IMG/VR virus record: IMGVR_UViG_3300043419_000226
Coordinates: 1 to 24,498 of that record
From: a virus
Strand: one strand, 5' to 3'
Length of the DNA stretch: 24,498 bases
This document shows, piece after piece, positions 12,801-21,080 of the stretch (position 1 is the first letter of the stretch; each line of letters begins with the position of its first letter). The notes below the pieces were generated by a model, which saw only the letters and a list, made by a program, of their open reading frames with translations, searched no databases and was not told where the DNA came from. A program made the position numbers and the translations under genes.

Positions 12801-13808
12801 ATCACGGGCAGACTTCTTCGCCTGTGACGTAATGAACAAGGCCCGTTCAACATCGCTCTCAAAGGTGAGGCCAAACCCCTTGGCTCCGTAGTTGTACCGA
12901 GGCTTTGCCCCAGTAAGAGTGCCGGGAAGCTGTGGTTCTACAGTAGGAGTGGGGGCGGTAACGGCTTGAGCAACAGGAGCAGCCTCAGGTACCACCGTAG
13001 CGGCCATAGGATCGGCAACAGAGGGGGTAGTTGCAGTTTCAGGTGCAAGGGTAGCCGGATTAGGCTGTACCTCTGTAGCAGCCTGTTTTGCGCCTTTCCC
13101 AAAGAGGGTCTTGACCCCTGCCCCTGCGACTTCGACCGTCCCACCGAGGGTAGCACCAAAGGCACCGCCAATGGCAGCGTCCTTGATGACCTGACCAGTG
13201 TCAATCTCTTCACGGCGACCACCAGACACTTCCACCTGTTGACGGGCAACAGAGGTGGCTGCACCGTAGGCTGTACCTTCTACACCAGCGATAACCGAGG
13301 AACGGACAGCTTGACCGAGGAGAGCCTTGAGACCCTCCTTGGTAGTGATCTTACCACCAGCCGAAGCGGCAGTACCCACGCCAAACGACAGGAGACCAGC
13401 GTAGGTGGTGGGGTCAGATGCAACACCCTTCAAGAAGCGCCCGGTACCGCCCCATGACATTTCCAGAGCATCGTAGCTGTCCATGAGGTACAGGAACGAC
13501 TTCTGGTAGTCAGCGGGGGCAGTGGTAACCTGAGCGGCGTCCACACCCATCTGAACAAGGTTGTAGTTGAAGTAACCAAGAGCTTCCAAGGAGTACTCGG
13601 CAAGCTCTTGATCGGTTCCAGTAAAGTCTTCACCGTTGTCATAACGGTACATGATCCGAGAAGCTTCCATCCAATCCTTGTTGGAGGTCAACGTATCTGG
13701 ATCGATGCTTTCAGCAACGGGACCAAAGGACGAGGTCTGAGCCTTGGGCATTTCCCAAGGTGCCAGAGTCTCCTCAGGCTTCTCCCAAGGCGCAAACGTA
13801 GTTTCCAT
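9819..13808 (-). CDS. Internal virion (core) protein, T7 gp16-like, without an N-terminal transglycosylase
   Basis: 1329 aa, near T7 gp16 (1318). It is ejected into the cell envelope and helps form the DNA-translocation channel. The start ATG 13808 overlaps the gp15-like stop (TAATG). The N-terminus has a short duplication (FAPWEKP, LAPWEMP; 5-21). Residues 137-235 are Gly/Ala-rich and hydrophobic (TAYGAATSV, AAIGGAFGATLGGTV), 241-300 form an Ala/Pro/Thr linker, 480-545 and 585-645 look like coiled coils, and 668-690 is a hydrophobic helix (YVISTVFDIGTLSVNLVPAL). The C-terminal half is large and helical (NPLMRLAGQLFFRTPVRVFQ). Unlike T7 gp16, no ES...GPFQF lysozyme-like motif is seen at the N-terminus; it is in the upstream gp15-like protein. 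Confidence 0.88.
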   Translation of the reverse strand: METTFAPWEKPEETLAPWEMPKAQTSSFGPVAESIDPDTLTSNKDWMEASRIMYRYDNGEDFTGTDQELAEYSLEALGYFNYNLVQMGVDAAQVTTAPADYQKSFLYLMDSYDALEMSWGGTGRFLKGVASDPTTYAGLLSFGVGTAASAGGKITTKEGLKALLGQAVRSSVIAGVEGTAYGAATSVARQQVEVSGGRREEIDTGQVIKDAAIGGAFGATLGGTVEVAGAGVKTLFGKGAKQAATEVQPNPATLAPETATTPSVADPMAATVVPEAAPVAQAVTAPTPTVEPQLPGTLTGAKPRYNYGAKGFGLTFESDVERALFITSQAKKSARDGDYRNWLKSVGYTDAEIDQFGKEVRDTIKSQAKDSTDDTLTIGRIAARRETKPSPSIQPRVDAAAAERAGATPTPVEPGATQVEDVVAALKSAAPDMEAGAVPRTRADLFKQVEDVSTALRGLGIRSAQDAVDLFTKAPLSPDQATAIKTASQQAAQNVATVRAELLKVKNAPTSSADEVAQANEQLKKIEGLQDTLAEMDAKLSSKSGTDLGTRVGGVMVNENRGLSVEKLLRDKKIDPATATPDEKLDAELEFVARIEKRITELLRDREVVELTKKIDAAANAGDIATTTKLMKERDALLSEKIKKDARTTKAGRAYEWLNNNLISKINEYVISTVFDIGTLSVNLVPALVKTAYQPAYKMVLRGAGKAARAEAAHTYAAMGANMRFALKAARAAFKYEQGLLDGDMSKFLEGGPAIKGLKGRILRFFPRALTATDEFFARINYNGYVAGDAAHNAAEQGIRKGLKGKALDRFVKEAVDKAVKQAYEISPDKAKVIDTLRMRGMERGLKGDKLDFWIKAELDKNEDLFRKAVNEAGVDFTDDLLFKREFSGDNAPSKLAKGYERFVNKNPLMRLAGQLFFRTPVRVFQEGIRLTPGIQIVDPTFLPDLTGKNGVPKQLRAQGEALLSYGIAAWVLGMYASGNITGAGPSDYRQRRALEDGKDWEPYTIRFADGSTWSYRNMDPFATPIKIMVNMMDRISELEYRKSQGEKVDNQILETIQYGKAGMLSVVQAIRDASLTTGFDQLLDAWDAVTQESDTTALRELEKLVGKKVQLAVPAVVSGGQTVLEGLTGQSSVMRDPATIEQYFMARLNPGNNLVPTMYDALGRPRTINNQYSGFFGPLPTTESMREKGMSEKEQVVLNGLADLQISADTSFVFPYKMPGFDFDMRKRMTTDGRETVYDRVVRRYRELDPTGALYPLFEGDGAGTIGTAATDGSRLIATRQIINKLRSAAFAQVMGEELNLQEEFIQNRLKEADAEAGRWDTPSNPYR

Positions 13809-15997
13809 TATTCAATCTGTTCCCAATTGGAGATATCATTGTCGGCACCATCTTTGACCTTGCGCCACTTGGTACCTGCACTGTCTGTTGTGACGTACCC
13901 AACCGGGAAGCCCATTTCAGTTTCAACAGGAGAAATCGTAGCAGTACCAGCAACAGCCGAGTCAAGCACAGTGCGGGCATCCTTCACCGCAACATCAAGC
14001 ATGGAGCGCATATCCACAGGGATACCGCCGTTAGACTGGATGGAGGTGAGGAGAGACAGTTCAAAGGCTTCACGTACAGTATCCCGAATGTTCGGGAACT
14101 TCATCAGCTTGGCACTCATGACAGGATCACGCAGCATACCTTCAAGCGTGGCAGCTACGTTGGTGTTGAACCACTTATCGACAGTGGGGTTCTGCAAGAA
14201 GGCTACAGAGCTAAGCTCGCTTTCAACAGCGTTAAACAGTTCAAGCTTCTGTGCATCGTTCAGGTCAGGCCGGAAGATGATGTAGTCACGGATTTCATCC
14301 GCAGTTGGCTGTTCACCATTGAAGGTCAAACCGGGAATACCTTCGAAGTCACCCTTCAAGAAGGCATCACGAAGCTGACCCTGTAGAGCATAGGCATTAC
14401 GCTTGCTCTGCACAGGGCTGATCAAGGATGAACTGGTGTTCAACGCCTGTTGAGCCGCTTCCAGCTTGACAGGGTCAACTCGACCAGTGGCCGGATCAAT
14501 GGCGAAGGTGATGGGATCGACCTTCTCACCAGCGGCACGACGGTTGATAACATCGACTGCGATGTCACGCTTCATCTGCTTCTCAGCAAGGTCCTTCTGG
14601 AATTCTTCATCCCGAAGATCAGCCATCTTCAAGTTGCCGATCTGCTCACGTGCCTTGGCATACTCAGCCCTCAGGGCCGGGGTCATAAGCTCGTCGGGCA
14701 TAGCCAACAGGAAGCGTTCATCCCGGTATTCCAGAGCTTTCGACAGGAAGGACTGTGCAGCAATGTCACGACGCTCATAATTGGCAAGTGAACCAGTCAG
14801 CTTGTATTCTTCATCCTTGCCAAAGAAGGCTTCACGGAGTGCAAGAGCTTCTGCGGGTAGACCGGGGTTTGACGGATCGTAAGACACGTTGCCAAACTTG
14901 CTCATCCACTTCATAGCGAACTGGCCAGCGGTCATGTCGAGATTGCCGCCGTTGTCGAGGATGGCCTTCTTAGCAGTCGATTCCTTGCCATAGACTTGGG
15001 TCAGGACTTCGAGAGCAGAAGCATCCGGGTTACGGAGCAGTGCAGGACCACCACCAGAGCCTTGCTGGTGATACAGGTAGATTTCCGCCGGGGTAGGCTC
15101 ACGACCCATCACACCCTTGAGAGCGTTAAACCCATTAATTGCCAGTCGTGCAGCACCATCGGTCGCCTGAGCGAAGTCCAACGGATCGACAACACCGTAC
15201 TGCTTGGCTGTACCGGGCATGAACTGGAAGGGACCAGCCGCACCAGAGCCAAGCTTGTTGTACTTGTCACGGCCACCAGTGCTTTCGATCTGGGCGGTGC
15301 GATGCAGGTAGGCACTCAGCCACGGATACTCGGGGTACTTGGCAGCAACGGCGCTGATCTGGGCTGACAACTCGGGCAGCACGGAAGCACCAGCAACAGC
15401 ATCGGCTTCCATCATGAGGGAGTTACCGAAGGCGTCCTTCTGGATACCCTGCCACTCAGCAACACGCGATGCAGAGGTCTGCTGGCGGCGCTGGGCGATC
15501 TGGCCCTCTACAGCCTTCATAAAGCCTGCTGCACGAAGGGGATCACCACCAGCCGCAGCTAGTGCTTCCTTGCGGATGTTGTCGAAGTAGGCTGTTTCCG
15601 CCTCAGGAGACAGCGTAACCTCGTAAGGCATGGTCTCCATAGCCTTTGAGACAAACTCAGTGCCAAGGCCGTACATGTAGTCTTCGGTGACACGCTGTCT
15701 CACCTTGGGGTGAAGATTGGAGGTCACATTGTTGATGTCATCCTGAGTGGCTTGGGAACCAAAGCCTGCACGGATGCGGGAAACGTAAAGATCAGTCTGC
15801 TCTGCCTGTTCGGCAATCTTGGTCTCTTGCAGCGCACTGTAAGCACCCGTCAAGCCTTCTAGCGACTTGGCAAGCTCCGTCATACCCCGGCCAGCGTAAT
15901 TAGGACCGAAGCCTCGCTGGTACTGGGACACATCCCTCGGGGTGATGCCGGAACCGCCAATCGACACCGTTCCAGTGTCTTCGAATTGGACAGCCAT
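13808..15997 (-). CDS. Internal virion (core) protein, T7 gp15-like, carrying a lytic transglycosylase domain
   Basis: 729 aa (T7 gp15 is 747). Residues 222-335 form an SLT-type lysozyme-like domain: catalytic Glu238 in AQIESTGGRDKYNKLGSGAA (235-254), GPFQFMPGTAKQYG (255-268) and the distal AEIYLYHQQGSGGG (304-317). The enzyme would open peptidoglycan locally during DNA entry. The rest is helical and charged, as expected for a core protein; the N-terminus (SGITPRDVSQYQRGFGPNYA) and the coiled-coil-like helices around 40-75 flank the domain. In T7 this activity is at the N-terminus of gp16, so the domain is relocated. It lies between the gp14-like gene (12 bp gap) and the gp16-like gene (1-nt overlap). 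Confidence 0.9.
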   Translation of the reverse strand: MAVQFEDTGTVSIGGSGITPRDVSQYQRGFGPNYAGRGMTELAKSLEGLTGAYSALQETKIAEQAEQTDLYVSRIRAGFGSQATQDDINNVTSNLHPKVRQRVTEDYMYGLGTEFVSKAMETMPYEVTLSPEAETAYFDNIRKEALAAAGGDPLRAAGFMKAVEGQIAQRRQQTSASRVAEWQGIQKDAFGNSLMMEADAVAGASVLPELSAQISAVAAKYPEYPWLSAYLHRTAQIESTGGRDKYNKLGSGAAGPFQFMPGTAKQYGVVDPLDFAQATDGAARLAINGFNALKGVMGREPTPAEIYLYHQQGSGGGPALLRNPDASALEVLTQVYGKESTAKKAILDNGGNLDMTAGQFAMKWMSKFGNVSYDPSNPGLPAEALALREAFFGKDEEYKLTGSLANYERRDIAAQSFLSKALEYRDERFLLAMPDELMTPALRAEYAKAREQIGNLKMADLRDEEFQKDLAEKQMKRDIAVDVINRRAAGEKVDPITFAIDPATGRVDPVKLEAAQQALNTSSSLISPVQSKRNAYALQGQLRDAFLKGDFEGIPGLTFNGEQPTADEIRDYIIFRPDLNDAQKLELFNAVESELSSVAFLQNPTVDKWFNTNVAATLEGMLRDPVMSAKLMKFPNIRDTVREAFELSLLTSIQSNGGIPVDMRSMLDVAVKDARTVLDSAVAGTATISPVETEMGFPVGYVTTDSAGTKWRKVKDGADNDISNWEQIE
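14993..15334 (-). other. Lytic transglycosylase (SLT-like) domain segment
   Basis: Encodes residues 222-335 of the gp15-like protein. Glu238 is the expected acid catalyst; AAGPFQFMPGTA and YLYHQQG are the two other hallmark blocks of the fold. No signal peptide precedes it, consistent with a virion-carried enzyme rather than an endolysin. Confidence 0.88.
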
Positions 15998-16009
15998 CTA
16001 TCTAAGTCC

Positions 16010-16525
16010 TTAGTTGAATTTCAGAGTTGACTGACCCCAGTCGCTCTTGGCGATTGGAGTGGCAACATCAATAGCGAGGCCGAGAACACTCGGACCCGGA
16101 TCGTATGGAAGGGAGTTGATGGTGGACTGAGCGCCCGCTTCGATGCTCTTAACAGTCGAAGTGTAGGCTGAACCAAGGTCTTCCCGCTTGGTAGCGAGGC
16201 GGTTCCTGTTCTCAGCTTCTTTCTGGAAGGTGTCTGCCACCAGTGAGCCTAGGGTCAGACCTGCGACACCAGCGGTACCAGCCGAAGCGATACCTGATGC
16301 ACGGTTCTCACGTGCTTTGATAGCCAAGTCGTAGCCATCCTGTTGAATGGCCTTAGCGTTGTATGCAAAGCGTTGGCCTTCGTCGTAGTAACGCCAACCC
16401 GCTGCTACGCTAGCATCGGTCTGTCCCTGTTGATTTCGTGCGTTCTGTTCATCAGTTGCTTGAGACTGGCCCACAAAGGAGGCAGCACTGCTGGCAACCG
16501 TCAGTGCAGTAACTAGGTCGCACAT
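16010..16525 (-). CDS. Internal virion protein, T7 gp14-like
   Basis: 171 aa (T7 gp14 is 196). It starts MCDLVTALTVASSAASFVGQ, a short hydrophobic N-terminal stretch as in gp14-type proteins, then a Gln/Asn/Asp-rich helical region (TDEQNARNQQGQTDASVAAG) and long Ala-rich helices with a Gly-rich hydrophobic stretch (ASAGTAGVAGLTLGSLVADT, about 97-116). In T7 this protein forms the outer-membrane part of the ejection channel. Position between the gp13-like and gp15-like genes agrees. The predicted hydrophobic segments and size carry most of the call, so it is made mainly on synteny plus composition. Confidence 0.82.
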   Translation of the reverse strand: MCDLVTALTVASSAASFVGQSQATDEQNARNQQGQTDASVAAGWRYYDEGQRFAYNAKAIQQDGYDLAIKARENRASGIASAGTAGVAGLTLGSLVADTFQKEAENRNRLATKREDLGSAYTSTVKSIEAGAQSTINSLPYDPGPSVLGLAIDVATPIAKSDWGQSTLKFN

Positions 16526-16528
16526 TGC

Positions 16529-16993
16529 TTAACCTCTTAGTTTGACAAATTCAATGAAGTCTCGATTGTATGGGCCTAGCTTGATTGTTCTGAGGAACGT
16601 GAAGCCTAGCCACTTGAGCCAATCGATATGGAGTTGGTTCTGGGAGTAAACGTAGTTGTAGAAAAGGTCGTAGCTGGTTTCCCGCCACATGCGATCTAGA
16701 AGAACCTTGGAGTTCTTGAGCAGTGTCATGGGCCTTTCTTCGATGCCCTTTGAGCAAAGCATCCAGATGGCACCAATAGTAGGATCGACACCGCCCCCTA
16801 CCCCCACCATGCCCCACACCTCTCCCGTGGGGGATTGGATTGTGAAGCATGGTTTGGATTTCTCGAACCCGTCAGACAGGGCATAAAGAGGGGTGATGCC
16901 ATGTGACAACACCTCCTCTTCATCCCTTTGACGAAGGTTCTTCGATAGGTAGATAACGTCCTCCCACGTGGGTTCACGCAGGTATTCGGTCAT
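16529..16993 (-). CDS. Internal virion protein A-like (T7 gp13 position), GNAT-like fold
   Basis: 154 aa. The ATG at 16993 overlaps the tail tube B stop (ATGA). The sequence has the order of a GNAT acetyltransferase-like fold: an N-terminal helix (TWEDVIYLSKNLRQRDEEEV), beta strands (FTIQSPTGEVWGMVGVGGG, 51-69, and AIWMLCS), a long helix (LKNSKVLLDRMWRETSYDL), and a closing strand/helix (WLKWLGFTFLRTIKLGPYNR). T7-like phages commonly have such a protein at the gp13 locus; T7 gp13 is 138 aa. Whether it is catalytic is doubtful: no clear acetyl-CoA pyrophosphate loop (Q/RxxGxG/A) is visible. The call rests on fold impression and synteny. Confidence 0.75.
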   Translation of the reverse strand: MTEYLREPTWEDVIYLSKNLRQRDEEEVLSHGITPLYALSDGFEKSKPCFTIQSPTGEVWGMVGVGGGVDPTIGAIWMLCSKGIEERPMTLLKNSKVLLDRMWRETSYDLFYNYVYSQNQLHIDWLKWLGFTFLRTIKLGPYNRDFIEFVKLRG

Positions 16994-19326
16994 ACTCGTC
17001 TTGACGCCTTAGGGTAGTACTGTCCAAGCACTTCGGCAGAACCAAAGAAGCATGGATATGGGCTATCGTTCTTGATCGTGACAGTCGTCTTGATGTTCTC
17101 ACCCATGACAGGAACACGGAATGCTCCACTTGGGAATGACACATCACCCAGAACACTTTCGACAGAACCAATGGTCTGACCTGTGAACTCCATGATCGAC
17201 AAGTCTCTACCGGGGGCAGCGACTTCGGTCTTGAAGTAGAAGGTGTCGTGGTATTCAAGGATCAGGTACCTAACCTGTAGGCGACCATCTAGAACAACAG
17301 CTTCACCGTTGCCCTTGGCTTGACGGATGTAGAACGGGCTGAACACGTACTTCATTTCGTAGGGGTAGCCCACCAATATGGTAGCACCCGTCAGATTGCC
17401 TGACACGGTCACGTAGTCATTCCCAGAGTCCACCACTGGGTAGAGAAGGTTCTTCAAGGCACCAAGGGTTGCCACCACCTGCGGAACCGTTGTACCAGCG
17501 TAAGGAGTGGTGATAGTTGTTTCATCGGTGGTAGAGTTGTAGCTGATCGAAGAGGCCGGGGCTTGACGGTCAAACAGTGGGGTATACTCACCCGACGAAG
17601 TGAACACATCCTCTTTCAAAGAAATGCTCTCAAGGTTCAACGTACCGTCACGCCGGATCAACATGTACAACCGTTCCTGAGCAATACCTGCCCACACGAT
17701 TGCGGTTGCACCGGGGAAGGTCCACTTGCCCCAAGCATTCTGAACCTTACGGTCACCTGCCCAGAACCACTTATGAACCCATACAGTGTTCGAACCATCC
17801 GACAGGAAGATCGACTTGGACGACGAAGACCCAGCAGTCCATTTCACTGGACCACTGATGTACTCAGGCACAGCGGCGCTGATCTCTTCTGCATCGTCAC
17901 CCGTCTGGTTGTCCTTAGGGAAGTACTCCATCACCCGTGCATAGGTGGTGTTGGTCTGATCATCCACGAAGTAGATGGACCCACCAATGTTCAACGGAGC
18001 AACACGGCGCGAACAGTTGAAGGATGTGGTGAACTGGGTCTTGACGTTCTTAGGACCGAGGAACCCATCATACGAATAGCGGAACTGGTTCTGGTCCGAG
18101 AAGAGGAGGATGTTCTCATTATAGGGGATAGCGTGTTGAAGGATGTTCACGCTGTTGTGCAGCACGGCCAGATCGATTGGATCACTGTCAAGCAGTGCGG
18201 TCAGGGTGGTGCGGTAGAAGTTCTCGTACTCATTCGTCTCCGACATGATCACGTTCTCTTCTGACACCAGACCGAGGCGGTTGCTGTTCAGGAAGATGTC
18301 CCTGAGCTTGAACCCTACAAACGACGGATGCGAGTTAGAGTTGTTGTCGCCAGTGATACGCTCTGTCCATGTATGGCGCTGGAACGTCCACGTACCATTC
18401 GAATTACGTGTCAACACGTGCGGCATGGTAGAGCGGTCTAGGCCCGCCTTCTTTCCATACTGAACGGTTTCGGTCCAGATGCCATTGATGTATTGAACGT
18501 AGTAGTCGTCCTCTGCACCCGACACATCGCCTTTGACACGTACAACACGGTTTGGCACTTCTGACGGGGGAAGGTCCGAGAAGGACGCTACTTCATCACG
18601 ATACCACTTAAGGATTTTGTCGCCGTTGGACGAGTTGGTCACAATAGCTGCAGTGGAACCAATGCCAGCAACGGTAATCGTAGAGCCTGTTTGTGTTACA
18701 GTATAACCTGCCGATGTGAGGTCACTGGCGAGGTTAGACGCAATTGCGATTGTACTCTGCACTGCCGAGGCTGCATCGGTGTTGGTCGAGGTGGTAAATG
18801 TCGCCTTGAGGACATTATCCACATAGATGTTGTAGTTGGCGTTTGGTACTGAGTTGGTAACGAAGAACGTCACACGCGAGGTAGGATCGATCCGGGTAGG
18901 CGAAGCAGGTTCATAATCAGCGGTACTGAGTACAGCCTTCTCCCGATTAAGGACAAAGGTGGTATCACCCACGGTCACGAACTTGAAGCTATCGATAGGG
19001 CTGGCAGCATCAAGGTACCCCTTCCCATCAGGGAACGATACAGTCTGAGCATTGCCATTGATGTCAAACACCTTGAGGTCATCATCCACCACCACGACAA
19101 TGTAGCGGTAGGAGGTGTCCCGGTCGATGATGTAGCCCATAGCGTTCAGGGCGGTCATGCCGAGGTTCTTGTGCCAAACAGTCGGAGGACGCTTTGACAG
19201 GCCGCTAACCACGCTTGGCCATGCGTTGACCATTTCTTCACAGGATGTAGCAAGGCGCAAGGTAGGCGGCTGTTGCGATACCCCGTTAGTGAGGTTTGGA
19301 ATGGCGGTAGAGAGAAGGGTTGACAT
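16990..19326 (-). CDS. Tail tubular protein B (T7 gp12-like nozzle)
   Basis: 778 aa (T7 gp12 is 794). It starts MSTLLSTAIPNLTNGVSQQP, continuing PTLRLATSCEEMVNAWPSVV, a characteristic beginning of this family, where the tail nozzle protein caps the short tail. The rest is beta-rich (TIGSVESVLGDVSFPSGAFR) and includes the conserved segment KTQFTTSFNCSRRVAPLNIG. The start overlaps the tail tube A stop (TAATG), with GGAGGG just upstream. The stop overlaps the next ATG. It acts with tail tube A to build the tail through which DNA leaves. Confidence 0.93.
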   Translation of the reverse strand: MSTLLSTAIPNLTNGVSQQPPTLRLATSCEEMVNAWPSVVSGLSKRPPTVWHKNLGMTALNAMGYIIDRDTSYRYIVVVVDDDLKVFDINGNAQTVSFPDGKGYLDAASPIDSFKFVTVGDTTFVLNREKAVLSTADYEPASPTRIDPTSRVTFFVTNSVPNANYNIYVDNVLKATFTTSTNTDAASAVQSTIAIASNLASDLTSAGYTVTQTGSTITVAGIGSTAAIVTNSSNGDKILKWYRDEVASFSDLPPSEVPNRVVRVKGDVSGAEDDYYVQYINGIWTETVQYGKKAGLDRSTMPHVLTRNSNGTWTFQRHTWTERITGDNNSNSHPSFVGFKLRDIFLNSNRLGLVSEENVIMSETNEYENFYRTTLTALLDSDPIDLAVLHNSVNILQHAIPYNENILLFSDQNQFRYSYDGFLGPKNVKTQFTTSFNCSRRVAPLNIGGSIYFVDDQTNTTYARVMEYFPKDNQTGDDAEEISAAVPEYISGPVKWTAGSSSSKSIFLSDGSNTVWVHKWFWAGDRKVQNAWGKWTFPGATAIVWAGIAQERLYMLIRRDGTLNLESISLKEDVFTSSGEYTPLFDRQAPASSISYNSTTDETTITTPYAGTTVPQVVATLGALKNLLYPVVDSGNDYVTVSGNLTGATILVGYPYEMKYVFSPFYIRQAKGNGEAVVLDGRLQVRYLILEYHDTFYFKTEVAAPGRDLSIMEFTGQTIGSVESVLGDVSFPSGAFRVPVMGENIKTTVTIKNDSPYPCFFGSAEVLGQYYPKASRRV

Positions 19327-19919
19327 TAAACCCTCCGAGCAAAGTTGTGTCGATCAAGAATGGAACGTGTCTGGTCGCTGTCATACAGCATGTTGTAGTC
19401 AGCAACTTCAACGTCATCTTGGAGAAGAGTGAGGTAAGCCTGACGCTCTTCCTCCTGTCCAAACTCGGACAACACAGGTGAACCCAGTACACGCTGTTGG
19501 AAGAGGCGAGACGAGCGCATAGCGATGTATTGCTGCGCCGCAAAGGGAAGGTCTTCGAAGGCAAGGAACACGTACACCTCAAGCACAAGAGGCTTGGCGA
19601 AGATGTAGCTTGCTTCATAACGGTTATAGAGTTTACCACCCCGGATAACAACATCAGTGGCACGGTCACCATCAATGGTATCAATACGGGCAGTGTTTGC
19701 TGGGGCTTGGATGATGCCGAATACATCGGGAGAAAGCGTCAACCGCTCTCTGTTCCAGTGCCACCCACGCGATTGGACGCTCCTAGACGTTTCATCGATC
19801 AGGTCGGAAGCGATCTGAGCATCGACAGCAGAGCCGTCTAGCGTGTTGATCTTAGGTTCGCCCATTGCGGAGAGGCAGATGTTCACAGCATCCAGCTTAG
19901 TCATGGATGTGATGGTCAA
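19326..19919 (-). CDS. Tail tubular protein A (T7 gp11-like adaptor)
   Basis: 197 aa (T7 gp11 is 196), the ring protein between portal and nozzle. Conserved features are LDAVNICLSAMGEPKINTLD (9-28), IDETSRSVQSRGWHWNRE (40-57) and the late segment SRLFQQRVLGS. The start is TTG at 19919: GGAGG lies six bases upstream of it, while the in-frame ATG five codons on is 21 bases from that site. Using TTG gives a length one residue from T7 gp11. It follows the capsid gene after a terminator and begins the tail/core operon, whose members overlap or nearly touch. Confidence 0.92.
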   Translation of the reverse strand: MTITSMTKLDAVNICLSAMGEPKINTLDGSAVDAQIASDLIDETSRSVQSRGWHWNRERLTLSPDVFGIIQAPANTARIDTIDGDRATDVVIRGGKLYNRYEASYIFAKPLVLEVYVFLAFEDLPFAAQQYIAMRSSRLFQQRVLGSPVLSEFGQEEERQAYLTLLQDDVEVADYNMLYDSDQTRSILDRHNFARRV

Positions 19920-19940
19920 TAGGGGCCTCCAAATGCGTAG

Positions 19941-19976
19941 AGAAGGAAAAAGAAAAAAGGGAGAGGATTTCTCCCC
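19941..19976 (-). terminator. Intrinsic terminator after the major capsid gene (T7 T-phi position)
   Basis: On the minus strand, about 20 nt after the capsid stop: stem GGGGAG (19976-19971), loop AAATC, CTCTCC (19965-19960) with one G-U pair, then C and TTTTTTCTTTTT. Hairpin plus T-tract is a classical Rho-independent terminator. T7 has its late terminator exactly between gene 10 and gene 11. Confidence 0.8.
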
Positions 19977-19995
19977 TCCCCTTCAATTGTAGTGA

Positions 19996-20949
19996 TTAAG
20001 CAGCCTTGAGTTCGATCAGGCACTCGGGGCGCAGAACACCGTGACCCACGGCCATCTTGGAGACCATCAAGGTACCCTGACGACGGATGTCGTATTCCAT
20101 TTCCGAAGCGAGGTCGAGCAGCTTGACCGTACCCAGAGCCTGCGGATGCATGATCAGGGCCTTGGTGTTCGACGCATCGACAGCGTACTTAGCCGAGTAG
20201 TCCGGGTAAGCGGTAGCGGTCGTGTGGTTCACAGCGAGGTTGTTGGTCTTGACAATCGACATGCCAGCGACTTTGAGAACGGTACCGTCCATGTAAGCGC
20301 CATTCTGGCCACCGAAGTCACGGTTCAACAGCTTGTCCGACTGGACCAGACCCCAGTACACGTCGGGGGAGACCAGCACATAGCGGTCGCCTTCCGGCAC
20401 GTTCTTCTCGTCCAGCTTCTGAGCGGCTTCGAAGATGTTGGCGATGATGGTGTCGATGGTCGGAGTTGCACCGATGGAGATCGACTCAGCGTCACCCTGA
20501 CCAACAGCGCCATTGCCCAGACCCGACGGGTCACGTGCAGCCTTAACAGCCAGCGACAGCAGGTTGCGGTCGTAGGTCTGAGCCAGAGCATCGCCCATCT
20601 GACGCGAGTACTCCGAGCGCACTTCAAAGTGCGACATGGCTTCGTCGATGCGGGAAATGAAGGTGTTGGCGATCAGGAGGTCATCAATGGTGATGACTTT
20701 CTCATCCTGCTGGATGATGTTGCCAGTGATTTCAGCGCCGGGGGTGTGGTAAGCAGCCGAGGTCTTGCCGATGGCCGGGAACTGAGCCGACTTGCCCGAA
20801 GCGATGTTACGGACGCGAACCTTGTCGGCCATAATCGTCTTGGTGTTGAAGGTGGTCAGGACTTCGCCCGAGAACACTTTCAGGAACAGTGCGCGAGTAT
20901 CGCCAGCGCCGAGCGCCTGACCGATCCGCGACGGATTTGCAGCAGTCAT
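19996..20949 (-). CDS. Major capsid protein (T7 gp10-like)
   Basis: 317 aa (T7 gp10A is 345). Segments typical of the HK97-fold podovirus capsid are GQALGAGDTRALFLKVFSGE (10-29), VLTTFNTKTIMADKVRVRNI (30-49), SGKSAQFPAIGKTSAAYHTP (51-70), DDLLIANTFISRIDEAMSHF (89-108) and the C-terminal MEYDIRRQGTLMVSKMAVGH. The start ATG 20949 has GGAAGGA 8 nt upstream. Arginine codons I checked in this gene are all CGN, consistent with a highly expressed gene adapted to its host. An HNH gene separates it from the scaffold gene, and a strong terminator follows. Ordering and level of expression agree with a late gene read from an upstream promoter region. Confidence 0.95.
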   Translation of the reverse strand: MTAANPSRIGQALGAGDTRALFLKVFSGEVLTTFNTKTIMADKVRVRNIASGKSAQFPAIGKTSAAYHTPGAEITGNIIQQDEKVITIDDLLIANTFISRIDEAMSHFEVRSEYSRQMGDALAQTYDRNLLSLAVKAARDPSGLGNGAVGQGDAESISIGATPTIDTIIANIFEAAQKLDEKNVPEGDRYVLVSPDVYWGLVQSDKLLNRDFGGQNGAYMDGTVLKVAGMSIVKTNNLAVNHTTATAYPDYSAKYAVDASNTKALIMHPQALGTVKLLDLASEMEYDIRRQGTLMVSKMAVGHGVLRPECLIELKAA

Positions 20950-21080
20950 TTGGAAATTCCTTCCGAAATATAATTACGTTAGTGTAAGAGTTGAAAAACG
21001 ATCTCTGACACCGAACACGGTTGTCCAAGTCACCTCCCCCTCAGGGTCAGTTAGTGGGCCGGAAGGTAGTACTTATGTCG
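20950..21080 (-). promoter_or_regulatory. Leader upstream of the capsid gene with a candidate promoter
   Basis: A 131-bp non-coding gap, the longest between the structural genes. On the minus strand it contains TTCAAC (20995-20990), a 17-bp spacer and TATATT (20972-20967), a good -10 with a poor -35. T7 has its phi10 promoter here. No T7-type 23-bp promoter consensus is recognisable; a diverged phage promoter could be hidden. Confidence 0.3.

Noticed and set aside
20041-20973. Plus-strand 310-codon open frame covering the whole capsid gene
   Set aside because: Antisense to a strongly biased, highly expressed gene, which commonly leaves the opposite frame open. The product looks random (HVLLVQLLSG, RRVTCSLNSQ).
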